This document shows, piece after piece, positions 43,706-53,455 of a DNA stretch of 64,000 nt. Position 1 is the stretch's first letter; each line of letters begins with the position of its first letter. The notes under the pieces were generated by a model. The model made no database searches. It was not told the DNA's origin and saw only the letters and a program-made list of their open reading frames with translations. Origin of the DNA: Mycobacterium sp. E2479 (GTDB taxonomy: Bacteria > Actinomycetota > Actinomycetes > Mycobacteriales > Mycobacteriaceae); the NCBI RefSeq assembly GCF_001667925.1, contig NZ_LZJR01000076.1:1-64000 (forward strand), read 5' to 3'. Made by a program: the position numbers and the translations under genes.

Positions 43706-45067
43706 GTGAGCGTAGATCGGGAGGCCTTGGCGGCGGCTTTTGAGACCATCGATGCTGCCGTTGACGATCTGATCGCTTATGACTGTGACGCGCTGGCCAC
43801 CCGCGAACAGTTGGCGATGCTGGAGCGCTGCGAGAAGGTGCGCCGCCGATTGCCGGCCATCGAGTATCCGCTCATCAATAACCTTGCCCGCCAGGCGACG
43901 CCGCAAGATCTCGGCGGTACGCTGCCGCATGCGATAGCAGAGGCGACGCTGATCAGCCGCGCCGAAGCGACCCGCCGCATCAAGGAGGCGCGGGATCTGG
44001 GCCCGCGCCATGGCCTTACCGGCGAACCCGTGGCACCGGCCCTGACCGCCACCGCGGCCGCCCAACGCCGCGGCACACTCGGCACCGGACAGGTCTCGGT
44101 GATCCGCAAGTTCTACCACCAGTTGCCCGGCTGGATAGATGCTGCCACCCGCGAGCACGCGGAGGCCAAACTCGCCACCGAAGGCACCCGGTATCGGCCC
44201 GAACAGCTTCACGAGCTGGCCACCATCTTGGCGGACTGCCTCAACCCCGACGGCAACTACAGTGACGAGGACCGCGCCCGCCAGCGCGGCCTGACCCTGG
44301 GCAACCAGCAAGCCGACGGCATGTCGCAGCTGCGCGGCTGGCTAACCCCCGAAGCGCGCGCCACCGTCGAAGCCGTCTTGGCCAAACTCGCCGCCCCCGG
44401 CATGTGCAATCCCAATGACGAAAGCCCCTGCGCGCAGGGATCTCCGAGTGAGGAGACCATCGAAAAGGATTCCCGCAGCGGTGCCCAACGCAACCACGAC
44501 GCGCTCAACGCTGCGCTCAGAGGTCTACTCGCGTCGGGCGAGCTCGGGCAGCACAACGGCTTACCGACCTCGATCATCGTCACCACGACACTGGCCGAGT
44601 TGGAATCCACCGCGGGGCATGGATTGACGGGTGGGGGCACCCTCTTGCCGATGAGCGACGTGATCCGCCTGGCCCGGCACGCACATCACTATTTGGCGAT
44701 CTTCGAGAAGGGCAAGGCACTGGCGCTGTATCACACCAAACGCCTGGCGTCACCGAGCCAGCGAATCGTCCTGTACGCGAAGGATCGTGGTTGTTCGGCC
44801 CCGGGCTGCACCACATCCGGCTACTACTGCGAGGTTCACCACGTCACCGACTGGTCCAGGTGCCACACCACCGACGTCAACGACCTCACTTTTGCCTGCG
44901 GCCCCCAGCACCGCCTCCTGCGACCCGGCGGCTGGACCACCCGCAAGAACGCCAGGGGTGACACCGAATGGCTGCCGCCCCCGCACCTGGACCGAGGAAG
45001 GCCACGCGTCAACCTGTTTCATCATCCAGAAAAGCTGCTGCACGACCGAGACGACGAGGGGCCTTAG
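43706..45067 (+). CDS. DUF222/HNH endonuclease-domain protein (13E12 repeat family)
   Basis: A 453-residue protein of the mycobacterial 13E12 family. The N-terminal DUF222 contains [22 protein letters not shown] helices and [18 protein letters not shown]. The C-terminal HNH domain has [18 protein letters not shown] then DWSRC...CGPQHRL, with the zinc-ligand cysteines and the catalytic His. In M. tuberculosis these repeats (REP13E12) are multicopy and serve as the attachment site for prophage phiRv1. GTG start at 43706. The stop overlaps that of the convergent phosphotransferase gene by 3 bp. Whether it is mobile is unknown. Confidence 0.92.
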   Translation: MSVDREALAAAFETIDAAVDDLIAYDCDALATREQLAMLERCEKVRRRLPAIEYPLINNLARQATPQDLGGTLPHAIAEATLISRAEATRRIKEARDLGPRHGLTGEPVAPALTATAAAQRRGTLGTGQVSVIRKFYHQLPGWIDAATREHAEAKLATEGTRYRPEQLHELATILADCLNPDGNYSDEDRARQRGLTLGNQQADGMSQLRGWLTPEARATVEAVLAKLAAPGMCNPNDESPCAQGSPSEETIEKDSRSGAQRNHDALNAALRGLLASGELGQHNGLPTSIIVTTTLAELESTAGHGLTGGGTLLPMSDVIRLARHAHHYLAIFEKGKALALYHTKRLASPSQRIVLYAKDRGCSAPGCTTSGYYCEVHHVTDWSRCHTTDVNDLTFACGPQHRLLRPGGWTTRKNARGDTEWLPPPHLDRGRPRVNLFHHPEKLLHDRDDEGP

Positions 45068-46341
45068 GCGACACGCCCTTCCTCCCCCAGTGCCTCGTCA
45101 AGTAGGTCGCCCACCGGGTTTCGCTGCCACAGCAGCAGCAGGTTCGACAACATCTGCAGCGGCGCGCGCACGCGCTCGTCGTCCCTGATCCGCCGGTCCG
45201 TCCGGCTGGTCGGTGCGACATCGAATCGGTTGCGTATCAACGCCGGTACGTCTAGCAACCAGGCCACACCCATCACCGCGGCATACAACAACATGTGTCG
45301 GCGCAGTCTGTCCGGCTCCAGGCACGGACCACCATAGCTGTGAAATTCCGCGACGAACAGGTCCAGCAAGTCGTCGAGGTGGGCGTCCCACAATTCGGTT
45401 TCGGCGCCAGACATGGCCCCCCACAACGCCATACCCAGGTTCATCTGGCTGACGCATCCCCAGTCCATCAGGCCGCAGCGCAAAGTGCCATCGCCATCAC
45501 GCCAGAACCACGCATTGTCGACATTGGCATTCCAGTGGCACAGCGCTACGTAGTCGGCGTCCGCGGCCAAAAGGTCCGCAACCGCATCCTCGGAGCGGGC
45601 CAATCGTGGCGCCTCATTGGCAAAATGCATCAGAAACTCGGACGAGCCCACGCCGGCGGGCACCAGGCCAGGATGGGTGCCGATGAATTCGATCAGCTGA
45701 TTCACCCGTCGTTCCAATTTGTCCATGGACCGCGACGGTCGGTCGCCGACCGTCGCGGCCTGCACATCCAGCGGAAAGTGCGCCGTGCGTTCCGCGGGTA
45801 GCCGACCGGACCGGTGCGCGCCGGCAAGCCGTGCCAGCGCGGTCAGCAGCGCGCGGTAATGCTCCAGCGGCGCCGGCATCTCGTAATCGAGGCACTTGTG
45901 GTATTGGCGTTCGACCCCGTTGACACCGAAGGTGATTCGCTCGGTGATCAAAATCCCGGTGCCGCTATCCCTGTGATAGTCCGCGAATTGCGGGCTGGGC
46001 ACTGCGATGGGGAATTGCGGCGCACGTGCCAACGAGGCGAACCGGACCTCGGACTCCATCTTGGTCTTGGCGCGATCGCGTACCGGATCGTCGAGATCAC
46101 GGGAGAACTTGACGAACAGGTCGGTGTGCAGATCCGCTGCGGGCCGCTCGTATTCGATCGACAGCACAACCTTGCGTCCCGTGCTGCCACCGCTGATCTC
46201 TCGGAAGTCGCTGATCCGAGCGATGCTGTCCTTCCGCAGCACACCCGAGGCCCGAAACGCATCGGTCAGAAACGGCGCTCCCCCGCTGAAGAGCGCCGCG
46301 GGGTCTGCCGGGAACGGCAACCCGTAATGGTCGCCGATCAC
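45064..46341 (-). CDS. Aminoglycoside phosphotransferase/choline kinase-fold protein
   Basis: About 425 residues from GTG 46341. Kinase-like motifs are the Brenner HxNxxxxN seen as [14 protein letters not shown] and the DFG-equivalent LMDWGC; the N-lobe Lys is in LFVKFSR. It resembles the ecdysteroid-kinase-like/fadE36-type APH group in mycobacteria that phosphorylates small lipophilic alcohols. It is the last gene of the reverse-strand operon that starts with the P450 at 52520, 13 bp after the SDR. Substrate inferred to be an intermediate of that pathway. Confidence 0.82.
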   Translation of the reverse strand: MIGDHYGLPFPADPAALFSGGAPFLTDAFRASGVLRKDSIARISDFREISGGSTGRKVVLSIEYERPAADLHTDLFVKFSRDLDDPVRDRAKTKMESEVRFASLARAPQFPIAVPSPQFADYHRDSGTGILITERITFGVNGVERQYHKCLDYEMPAPLEHYRALLTALARLAGAHRSGRLPAERTAHFPLDVQAATVGDRPSRSMDKLERRVNQLIEFIGTHPGLVPAGVGSSEFLMHFANEAPRLARSEDAVADLLAADADYVALCHWNANVDNAWFWRDGDGTLRCGLMDWGCVSQMNLGMALWGAMSGAETELWDAHLDDLLDLFVAEFHSYGGPCLEPDRLRRHMLLYAAVMGVAWLLDVPALIRNRFDVAPTSRTDRRIRDDERVRAPLQMLSNLLLLWQRNPVGDLLDEALGEEGRVA

Positions 46342-46354
46342 CCAGACTACGCCG

Positions 46355-47116
46355 CTACCAGGTCTGCTCGGCAGAGCGCACCAACATGTGATTGACCGCG
46401 ACCCGGCGGTCACGCGTCACCATGAACAACACGGCATCCGCGATGTCGTCGGGCCGCAGCATGACCATGCCGGCGGTCTGTCGTTCGAACGCCTCGCGTG
46501 ACGTTTCGGCGAGGTGGCTGAAGATTTCGGTGTCGACGGTTCCGGGGCCCACCACCCCGACCCGGACCCGCTTGCCGAGCACCTCTTGGCGAAGGCCCTC
46601 GCTGAAGGCGTTCACGCCGAACTTGGTCAGTGAGTACACCGCGGTGTTCGGCCGGGCCACCCAGCCGGCGGTGGAACTGATCGTGACAAGGTCGGCCACC
46701 CCGCGCGGCGAGTCGGCGGCCGCGTCGATCAGGTGGGGAAGCGCCGCGCGGGTGGCGTAAAGGACGCCCTGCACGTTCACGGACACCATCTGGTCCCAGT
46801 CCTGCAGCGACGCCTTGCTCGCGGGTGCCGATTGCATCAGGCCCGCGTTGTTCACCAGGATGTCCAGGCGCCCGAGCTCGGCAACGGTGCGCCGCACTGC
46901 GGCCGCCACCTGCTCGGCATCGGTCACGTCGGCGGCCACCGCCAGCGCTGTGCCACCGGCGGATTCGATCCGAGATTTCAGCGCGTCCAACCGGTCCGCC
47001 CGGCGCGCGAGCAGAGCCACCGCCGATCCCTGGGCCGCCAACGCTTGAGCCGTTGCCGCACCGATGCCGCTGCTGGCGCCGGTGACCAGGGCCGCAGTGC
47101 GCGCCAGTACCGTCAT
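46355..47116 (-). CDS. Short-chain dehydrogenase/reductase, classical
   Basis: A 253-residue classical SDR: cofactor motif TGASSGIG, NNAG (LVNNAGLM), Ser in TISSTAGW and catalytic Y-S-L-T-K. NADP preference is suggested by the basic residue in ARRADRL. It oxidises or reduces a carbonyl/alcohol. ATG 47116 overlaps the stop of the double CoA transferase (ATGA), so the two are translationally coupled. The longer frame upstream is not coding. Confidence 0.92.
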   Translation of the reverse strand: MTVLARTAALVTGASSGIGAATAQALAAQGSAVALLARRADRLDALKSRIESAGGTALAVAADVTDAEQVAAAVRRTVAELGRLDILVNNAGLMQSAPASKASLQDWDQMVSVNVQGVLYATRAALPHLIDAAADSPRGVADLVTISSTAGWVARPNTAVYSLTKFGVNAFSEGLRQEVLGKRVRVGVVGPGTVDTEIFSHLAETSREAFERQTAGMVMLRPDDIADAVLFMVTRDRRVAVNHMLVRSAEQTW

Positions 47117-49464
47117 GTTCCGCCCATCGGTTGCTTGCCAAGTATCGCGTATAGAACGTAGTCGGTGTCTTCGCCCAGGTTTGGCGCGCCGCGCTCGATC
47201 CGGGCCGGGCAGCGGGCCATCCGCCAGGACGGCCCCAGCACCGGTCGCTGGCCTTCCCGGTGATCGGTGACGAATCGGTACAGCCCACGATCCCACAGCC
47301 GTTGATCGGCAACCACATCCAGCGATGAGGCGCTCTTGCCGGCCGGCACGCCGGCTGCGCGCAGCCGTTCCGCCAGCCGCTCGGCGTCCTGGTCTCGGGT
47401 GAGTCGGGCGAGGTCCGCGTCGAGGGCTTCGGCGTGGCGGTGCCGCGCGTCGGCGTTGGCGTAGCGGGGTTCGTCGGCCAGTGCCGCGGCGCCGAGTACC
47501 TCGCACAATCGTTGCCATTCGGCATCGTTCGCGACCGCTAGCGTGATCCACGCGCCGTCGGCACAGGGGTAGCAGCCGTGCGGGCACATGTCCGGGTGGG
47601 CATTGCCGCCCGGACCCAGAGGTCGCCCCGTCAGCGACTGCTCCAGCAGGCAGTCACCTATCATCGAGGAGAGCGTCTCCACGGCCGACACATCGACGAA
47701 TTGTCCCGTGCCAGTGAGCTCCCGATGCAGCAGTGCCACCACGGCGGCGTATGCGGCGACCGCACCCACCGTCGAGTCGCCATAACGCATGCTGGTCCCC
47801 AGCGGGGCTCCACCGGGATAGCCGACCAGCGACGCCGGCCCGGCCAACGCGGCAAAGCATGGCGCATAGCCGGTTTGGTGACCCAGTGGCCCGTCGTTGC
47901 CCCACATCTTGATCGACACGGAGATGATGTCGGGTTTGATCTCGGTGAGCTGTTGATACCCAAGGCCTTGGCGTTCCATGGCGCCCGGCCGCAGGTTGTT
48001 GATGACGATGTCGCTGCGGGCGATTAGCTCGCGCAGCCGTGCCATGCCCTCTGTGGACTTGATATCGAGGTCCACGCTGAGGATTTCGGGATTGATGCTC
48101 AAGAAGTAGGGCGCGTGGTTGATGTCGGCGCCGCCGTAGGCGCGCATCTCCTCGGGGCTGTCGGCCGTCTCGACCTTGATGACCTCGGCACCCAGCATCG
48201 CCAGTAGCTTTCCGGCATACGGGCCGGCCCATACCTTGGTGAGCTCGACGATGCGCACGCCTTCCAGCGGCCCGCCCCGCGGGGTCTTGGGTGGCTTGTG
48301 TTGCGCCGACTTGACCGCCGGCCGTGGTCGGGGGGTGTCGATACTCCCCATGATCGGCAGTGTGTGCTCGCCGAGAATCGGTGCTGTACAGGTGATTCGC
48401 GCGGGCGAGGCGCTGAACGCGTATGGCACGGTCGGGTACGCCGCTTCACCGAGTACTGGATGGCGAACCCGTTGGAAGAAGCCGCGATGGCGATACTGTG
48501 GTGAGTGATGCAGATCCACAGCGTTATTCACGGGCACCAGCGGCACGCCGAACCGCTGGGCCCTTTCCGATGCCTGCTCTTTGGGCAGGCCGGCTACCCA
48601 GGCGGCAAAACCTCGCTGAAACGCGGTGACCTTCTCGGCGGTGACGGAGAACTCCAGCCAGTCGTCCTCGAACGCATCGAGCCATTCCGGATGGCCCATC
48701 AGGGTTTTGACCCCGGCCCAATGGGCCCCGCTGGTCACGTACAGGTAGACAAAGCCATCCGCGCAGGCGAAGAACGACGCCGGCCCGGCCTGATCGTAAT
48801 CGTCGCGCGCACCGGCGGCGGGCACCTCGCCGGTGACAATGCGGCCCAGGATGCAATCGGCGCGTGAGACCAACACGGCCTGCCCGGAGACGTCGATGAA
48901 CTCGCCCTGGCCGGTGTGCAGGCGCCCACACAGCGACGCCGCGACACAAAGTGCCGCCTCCAGCCCGGCCTCGTAGTCGCCCAGAAAGCGGCCCGGTCCC
49001 TGCAGCGGGGGCTTTGCGGGGTCAGGGTGGCTCGGAGTGTGGTACCCCCACCCGCTGGCGTGGAACACGTTGATGCTCCGCGCATTGTCGAATTCCGCGG
49101 CCACCCCTAGGCCGTACGGGGTGATGGAGCAGAACACCACGGACGGATGGATCCCGGCCCAGCCCGTGGACCGGCATTCGATGACCGCGTCGGCGGTGTC
49201 GATCAGCCGGTGTAGCCTCTCGACGTCGGCGGCCGAGCGGAGGTCCAGAGCGACGGAGCGTTTGTTGGTGTTGAGGTAGGCGAACAGTACGCTGCCTTCG
49301 CAGCCGTCGGCGAGGATGGGCGCCATGGCGCGCGTCGCGCTGCCGCCCTCCGGCGGCTCGATCTTGATGACCTCGGCGCCGAAGTCGGCAAGCAGCTTCC
49401 CGCAGTACTCCCCCGCGACGGATTCGGCTAACTCAACAACCCTGATACCCGTCAGCGCGGACAC
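47113..49464 (-). CDS. Double-domain family III CoA transferase (fusion)
   Basis: A 783-residue protein formed of two complete CaiB/BaiF domains. Domain 1 (about 1-370) starts LTGIRVVELAESVAGEYCGK and has its Asp in FIDVSGQAVLVSR. Domain 2 (about 400-783) starts LEGVRIVELTKVWAGPYAGK with Asp in FVDVSAVETLSSM. Family members normally dimerise as interlocked rings, so a tandem fusion could give a pseudo-dimer with two different active sites. It likely transfers CoA to a pathway acid. Located 19 bp after the crotonase gene. Confidence 0.93.
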   Translation of the reverse strand: MSALTGIRVVELAESVAGEYCGKLLADFGAEVIKIEPPEGGSATRAMAPILADGCEGSVLFAYLNTNKRSVALDLRSAADVERLHRLIDTADAVIECRSTGWAGIHPSVVFCSITPYGLGVAAEFDNARSINVFHASGWGYHTPSHPDPAKPPLQGPGRFLGDYEAGLEAALCVAASLCGRLHTGQGEFIDVSGQAVLVSRADCILGRIVTGEVPAAGARDDYDQAGPASFFACADGFVYLYVTSGAHWAGVKTLMGHPEWLDAFEDDWLEFSVTAEKVTAFQRGFAAWVAGLPKEQASERAQRFGVPLVPVNNAVDLHHSPQYRHRGFFQRVRHPVLGEAAYPTVPYAFSASPARITCTAPILGEHTLPIMGSIDTPRPRPAVKSAQHKPPKTPRGGPLEGVRIVELTKVWAGPYAGKLLAMLGAEVIKVETADSPEEMRAYGGADINHAPYFLSINPEILSVDLDIKSTEGMARLRELIARSDIVINNLRPGAMERQGLGYQQLTEIKPDIISVSIKMWGNDGPLGHQTGYAPCFAALAGPASLVGYPGGAPLGTSMRYGDSTVGAVAAYAAVVALLHRELTGTGQFVDVSAVETLSSMIGDCLLEQSLTGRPLGPGGNAHPDMCPHGCYPCADGAWITLAVANDAEWQRLCEVLGAAALADEPRYANADARHRHAEALDADLARLTRDQDAERLAERLRAAGVPAGKSASSLDVVADQRLWDRGLYRFVTDHREGQRPVLGPSWRMARCPARIERGAPNLGEDTDYVLYAILGKQPMGGT

Positions 49465-49483
49465 GCACGCCTCGCCAAAATTG

Positions 49484-50452
49484 TCAGGGCTTCGCGCGGC
49501 CGGAGCGGCTCAGGCGCCACTCCGGCGGGAAGTTCAAGTCGTTGTCCTTGACCACGTTGTTGAGGCCCTTGTTGAAAGTACCTTCGGTGAGGTCGACCTC
49601 TTCCGCATCGTTTTGGATCATCGGCAGCATGCCCTCGACCATGCCGGTGAGCAGGCTGCCGAAGTACTCGCCCTTGTGCTGCTTGTACAACTCGAGGAAG
49701 GTCTTCTGGACCGCGACCGTGTCGGTCGGACGCGACTTGGAGCAGGCCAGCGCGTACTTCTCGGTCTCCGCCTCCAGCTTGTCGCGTGGCACCACACTGT
49801 TGACGAAGCCGCAGTCGTACATCTCCTTCGCGCTGAACGGCCTTCCGGTGAACAGCATCTCGGAGAACTTGCGCAGGCCCATCGTCTCCGCCCACCACCA
49901 CAGCCGCGGTCCCCAGCCCACGTAACGGAAGGCCGGGTGCCCGAACAGGGCGTCATCGGACGAGATCACCAGGTCGGCGTCGCCGGCCTGATAGAAGTGC
50001 CACCCGTAGCAGTAGCCCTTGGCCTCGATGATGCTGATCTTCCGAAGCTCCTGCAGCGGACGGTTTCCGGCCCGCGCCTTGGCGTAAAAGTCGGTCACTG
50101 TGGACAGGTAGCGGTACGAACCGCCCGGCGGGTACTTGACGTCGTCGTCGTTGATCGCGAGTTCGTGATGCAACGGCAAACCGGGGTTCTCCAGCATCGG
50201 ACGCTGCTCGGGCAGATCGCCGCCGCTGCCGAAATCTTCTCCCTCACCCCGGATCACGACCACCTTGACCTCGTCGTCCACATTGCACTTGTGGATCAGG
50301 TCCGCGTAATTGTGCCGCATGCCCAGCGTGGTCGAGTTGAGCTCCTCCGGCCGGTTGAAGGTGATGTACGCGATCCGGTTCTTCTTATCCTTTTCGAACT
50401 TGATGTACTGCTCGGCTTCCTTCTTCAACTTTACGTAGTCATATTCGGGCAT
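49484..50452 (-). CDS. Enoyl-CoA hydratase/isomerase (crotonase) family
   Basis: A 322-residue crotonase. The first oxyanion segment is GEGEDFGSGGDLPEQRP and the second is GYCYGWHFYQAGDADLVI, unusual in having YGW in place of a GGG run. The region GHPAFRYVGWGPRLWWWAET is distinct from ordinary hydratases. It may catalyse a specialised hydration, decarboxylation or ring cleavage step. It lies between an SDR and a CoA transferase in the operon (gaps 29 and 19 bp). Confidence 0.9.
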   Translation of the reverse strand: MPEYDYVKLKKEAEQYIKFEKDKKNRIAYITFNRPEELNSTTLGMRHNYADLIHKCNVDDEVKVVVIRGEGEDFGSGGDLPEQRPMLENPGLPLHHELAINDDDVKYPPGGSYRYLSTVTDFYAKARAGNRPLQELRKISIIEAKGYCYGWHFYQAGDADLVISSDDALFGHPAFRYVGWGPRLWWWAETMGLRKFSEMLFTGRPFSAKEMYDCGFVNSVVPRDKLEAETEKYALACSKSRPTDTVAVQKTFLELYKQHKGEYFGSLLTGMVEGMLPMIQNDAEEVDLTEGTFNKGLNNVVKDNDLNFPPEWRLSRSGRAKP

Positions 50453-50481
50453 GGGCCTCTTCTTTCACTGGGAGTTAGTGC

Positions 50482-51318
50482 CTATTTGAGCAATGCGCCC
50501 GCATCGACTGGCAGCGAAACGCCGGTGATGTAACGAGATTCGTCAGAGGCGAGGAACAGGACGGCGTTGCTGATGTCGACGGCCTCCACCCACGGCACCG
50601 GCATCATGTGGGTCATTTGCGAGAACGGCGCGAAATCCTCCGGCCCCGGATTCTCCAGATCCGGTCGAAACAGCCGGAAGGTGATGTCATTCATGGTCAT
50701 CGGCGTGTTGACCTGACTCGGGTGCACCGAGTTCACCCGGATGCTGTGCTGGCCCAGCTCCACCGCGAATGCCCGCATCAGGCCCAGGACACCGTGTTTG
50801 GCGGCGATGTAGTGGCCGGTGTAAGCCATGGCCTTGTGCGATCCGACCGAACCTGTCAGCACGATGGATCCACCCCGTCCACCGGCGAGGAGGTGGGGAA
50901 CACCGGCTTTCACGGTGTGCCAGACGCCGGAAAGGTTTACATCGATCATGTCCTGCCAGATCTGCTCGCCGATCTTGTGCAGCTTGTTGCCAAAGGTGCC
51001 GATTCCCGCGTTGGCGACGATGATGTCGAGACGCCCGAGCTGTTCGACGCCGTTGTCGACGGCGGCCTTCAGCGCGTCGTAGTCGCGGACGTCCACCTGA
51101 GCGGTCACGATGCGCCGGTCGAGGTTCTTGACCAGATCCGCAGTCTCGGTGAGGTCTTCGGGCGTCGAGTGTGGGTACGCCAGGTTTTCGATCGGCCCGC
51201 AGACGTCGATCGCGATGATGTCGGCGCCCTCTTGCGCCAGGCGGACGGCGTGACTGCGGCCCTGACCGCGCGCGGCTCCGCTGATGAAAGCGACCTTGCC
51301 CTCGACTCGGCCGGTCAT
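50482..51318 (-). CDS. Mycofactocin-type short-chain dehydrogenase/reductase
   Basis: A 278-residue SDR with the GAARGQGRSHA motif and the insertion after strand 2 (DVCGPIENLAYPHSTPEDL) typical of SDRs coupled to mycofactocin. NAG is in IVANAGI, with the catalytic Y-I-A-A-K. ATG 51318 shares one base with the P450 stop (TGATG). The P450 probably hydroxylates the substrate and this enzyme oxidises the resulting alcohol. It is paralogous to the SDR at 22665. Confidence 0.9.
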   Translation of the reverse strand: MTGRVEGKVAFISGAARGQGRSHAVRLAQEGADIIAIDVCGPIENLAYPHSTPEDLTETADLVKNLDRRIVTAQVDVRDYDALKAAVDNGVEQLGRLDIIVANAGIGTFGNKLHKIGEQIWQDMIDVNLSGVWHTVKAGVPHLLAGGRGGSIVLTGSVGSHKAMAYTGHYIAAKHGVLGLMRAFAVELGQHSIRVNSVHPSQVNTPMTMNDITFRLFRPDLENPGPEDFAPFSQMTHMMPVPWVEAVDISNAVLFLASDESRYITGVSLPVDAGALLK

Positions 51319-52520
51319 CACGACACCAGTGCCGGCATGCACTCCCAGCCCCGGACCGTGGAGGTAGGGCTGAGGACTGCGTTGGTCAGGTCGACCTCCC
51401 ACTCGGGGAATCGCTTCAGAATCTCCTCCAGGGCGACGCGGCCTTCGAGGCGGGCCAGCGCCGACCCCAGGCAGAAGTGGGTTCCCATGCTGAAGGTGAG
51501 ATGCGGTCGGACGCTGCGGTGAATGTTGAAATCGGCCGCGTCGGGGCCGAACTGGGCTTCGTCGCGGCACGCCGATCCGATAAGCATCATCATCACGCTG
51601 CCTTCGGGCACGGTTTGGTCGTGCACGGTGACGTCGCGGGTCACGTAACGCGAAACGTGCGGCGCCGGCGGCTCGTACCGCAGTAATTCCTCGATGGCCG
51701 CCGCGATGAGCGTCGGGTTCTCGACGAGGTCGCGGCGCTGATCGGGGTGCTCGGCGAGAACCTTTCCGGACCAACCGATCAGCCGGGTGGTCGTTTCGTT
51801 GCCGGCCCCGGCCACGACGTTGAGGTACACCAGGATCTCTTCGCGAGACAGCCGCCGGGTGGTGCCGGTTTCGTCCACGAATTCGACGTTGAGCAGCTCG
51901 GTCATGATGTCGTCGGACGGATGTCCGGCGCGCCAGTCGATGTACGCCTCGAACTGTTCACCCACCGATAGGCCATGCTCGGCAGCATCCATGGGCTTGC
52001 CGGCCTCGGTGCGCAGCTGCGCGTTGCCCCGGTCGCGGATGTATTCCTGGTCGTCTTCGGGGATGCCGAGCAGCATGCTGATGACCTTCATCGGCATCTG
52101 CGCACCGAGGTCGGTGACGAAGTCGAAGTGTCCGTTGCCCACCAGTGGATCCAGCAGCTGAGCGCAGAATTCGCGGATCATCGGTTCGAGCGCGGCGATC
52201 CGGCGTGGGGTGAACATCCGCGATAACAGTTTGCGATGCACATCGTGGATCGGCGGGTCTTCGAAGATCAACATGCCCGGCGGGATCTCGAGGTTGGCCT
52301 TGATCAGCTCCAGGATCGCCCCCCGCGCCGAGCTGTATGTCTCGTGGTCGACGAGCGCCTTGCTGACATCGGCGTAGCGGCTGAGCGCAAAAAAGTCGTA
52401 TTCGGCGTTGTAGTAAACCGGTGCCTCGTCGCGCAATCGCGCGAACATGGGGTACGGGTCGGCAATCAGCCCGACATCGTATGGGTCGAAACGAACATGG
52501 CTATCGGTGCTCGCCGTCAC
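51318..52520 (-). CDS. Cytochrome P450
   Basis: A 400-residue soluble P450. The I-helix motif is AGAGNETTT, the K-helix ELLR (EELLRYEPP), and the haem loop FSMGTHFCLGSALARLE with Cys near residue 350. N-terminal region VRFDPYDVGLIADPYPMFARL is typical of the mycobacterial P450s that attack sterol side chains or fatty acids, but I cannot assign a CYP number. It is the first gene of the six-gene operon 52520-45064; an 18-bp operator-like site lies 169 bp upstream. Confidence 0.93.
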   Translation of the reverse strand: MTASTDSHVRFDPYDVGLIADPYPMFARLRDEAPVYYNAEYDFFALSRYADVSKALVDHETYSSARGAILELIKANLEIPPGMLIFEDPPIHDVHRKLLSRMFTPRRIAALEPMIREFCAQLLDPLVGNGHFDFVTDLGAQMPMKVISMLLGIPEDDQEYIRDRGNAQLRTEAGKPMDAAEHGLSVGEQFEAYIDWRAGHPSDDIMTELLNVEFVDETGTTRRLSREEILVYLNVVAGAGNETTTRLIGWSGKVLAEHPDQRRDLVENPTLIAAAIEELLRYEPPAPHVSRYVTRDVTVHDQTVPEGSVMMMLIGSACRDEAQFGPDAADFNIHRSVRPHLTFSMGTHFCLGSALARLEGRVALEEILKRFPEWEVDLTNAVLSPTSTVRGWECMPALVS

Positions 52521-52688
52521 GAAATCCCTCCTACCCCTGCAGTTTTAGCTGCCCACATGACCTGCACCAGGGCTAGCGCCGCCAGCGTCGCAGCGCTGGA
52601 TTCGGTTGGGCAATTTATACACTCCGCTTAATTGCGTGGCTTTGATATCTGCGCAAGCTCCGCTGAAAACGGCGCATGAACGTGGACT

Positions 52689-52706
52689 TACTCTATTCTC
52701 GTAGAG
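52689..52706. promoter_or_regulatory. Operator-like site upstream of P450 operon
   Basis: TACTCTATTCTCGTAGAG contains the inverted repeat CTCTA-N6-TAGAG. It matches 15 of 18 positions with a site upstream of the TetR gene (53456-53473). Lying between the TetR gene and the P450 operon, it is the likely control site for the operon. Confidence 0.65.
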
Positions 52707-52762
52707 AACCATACAGCGGGTGCCCTGACAAGAGCCATAGCCCGCGTGTCCCGGCGGGGCTC

Positions 52763-53434
52763 TCACCCGGACCCGGCCGCCCGGCGGCGCAACACTCGCA
52801 GTCCGCCGCTCTGTGTGAGCCGGCCCTTGGCCGAACGCTTCAAGATCCCGGCCGCGATCGCCGACAGGATTCCGTCGAGCTGTTCGGGACTGTCGACGAT
52901 GCGGTCGCCGTGTGCGAACCGCTGCAGCAAGCCGTTGATGAACGTCAGCGTGACGTTGCTGAGGTCCTCGACGACGGCCGGATCCAGCTCGGCGCCGTGC
53001 GGCATGAGCTGTACGAGAATCTCCCGATGCAGTTTGGTGAACTCGTCGGTGGCCTGCTGCAGAATCGCGGCCAGCGCGGGATCGCGGGTGGCCTGCATCG
53101 TCAGCTCGTATCGGGCCCTCGTCCGGTACAACTGCGGATCGCTGCCGGACTGGATGACCACCTGCGACAGCCGTGAGGGTGCGCCGCCATCGGAACTGTC
53201 CGCGATGGCCTGTAGCTCAGCGAGGTCGAGCTCGGCCGAGCGTTCGGCCGCAGCCCGCAGCAACGCCGATCGCGTGCGGAAGTAGAACGAGGTCGTACCG
53301 TCCGGCACCCCGGCCTTGCGATCGACCTTCAGGTGGCTCAACCCCTTGGCCCCGTCATCGGCCAGCAACCTGATCGCCGCATCGCATAAATCGCGGCGGC
53401 GTTCGGCGGGGTTGGGCTTGCGTCGTTTATCCAT
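52763..53434 (-). CDS. TetR family transcriptional regulator of the P450 operon
   Basis: A 223-residue regulator from ATG 53434 (MDKRRKPNPAERRRDLCDAA), with AGGAGAGG immediately upstream. The helix-turn-helix is LSHLKVDRKAGVPDGTTSFYFRTRSALLRAA (about residues 32-62). It is upstream of and co-oriented with the P450 operon. The same 18-bp motif occurs before this gene and before the operon, so it probably represses both. Inducer unknown, perhaps the CoA thioester or substrate of the pathway. Confidence 0.9.
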   Translation of the reverse strand: MDKRRKPNPAERRRDLCDAAIRLLADDGAKGLSHLKVDRKAGVPDGTTSFYFRTRSALLRAAAERSAELDLAELQAIADSSDGGAPSRLSQVVIQSGSDPQLYRTRARYELTMQATRDPALAAILQQATDEFTKLHREILVQLMPHGAELDPAVVEDLSNVTLTFINGLLQRFAHGDRIVDSPEQLDGILSAIAAGILKRSAKGRLTQSGGLRVLRRRAAGSG

Positions 53435-53455
53435 GCCTCTCCTGCAACGCGACCC

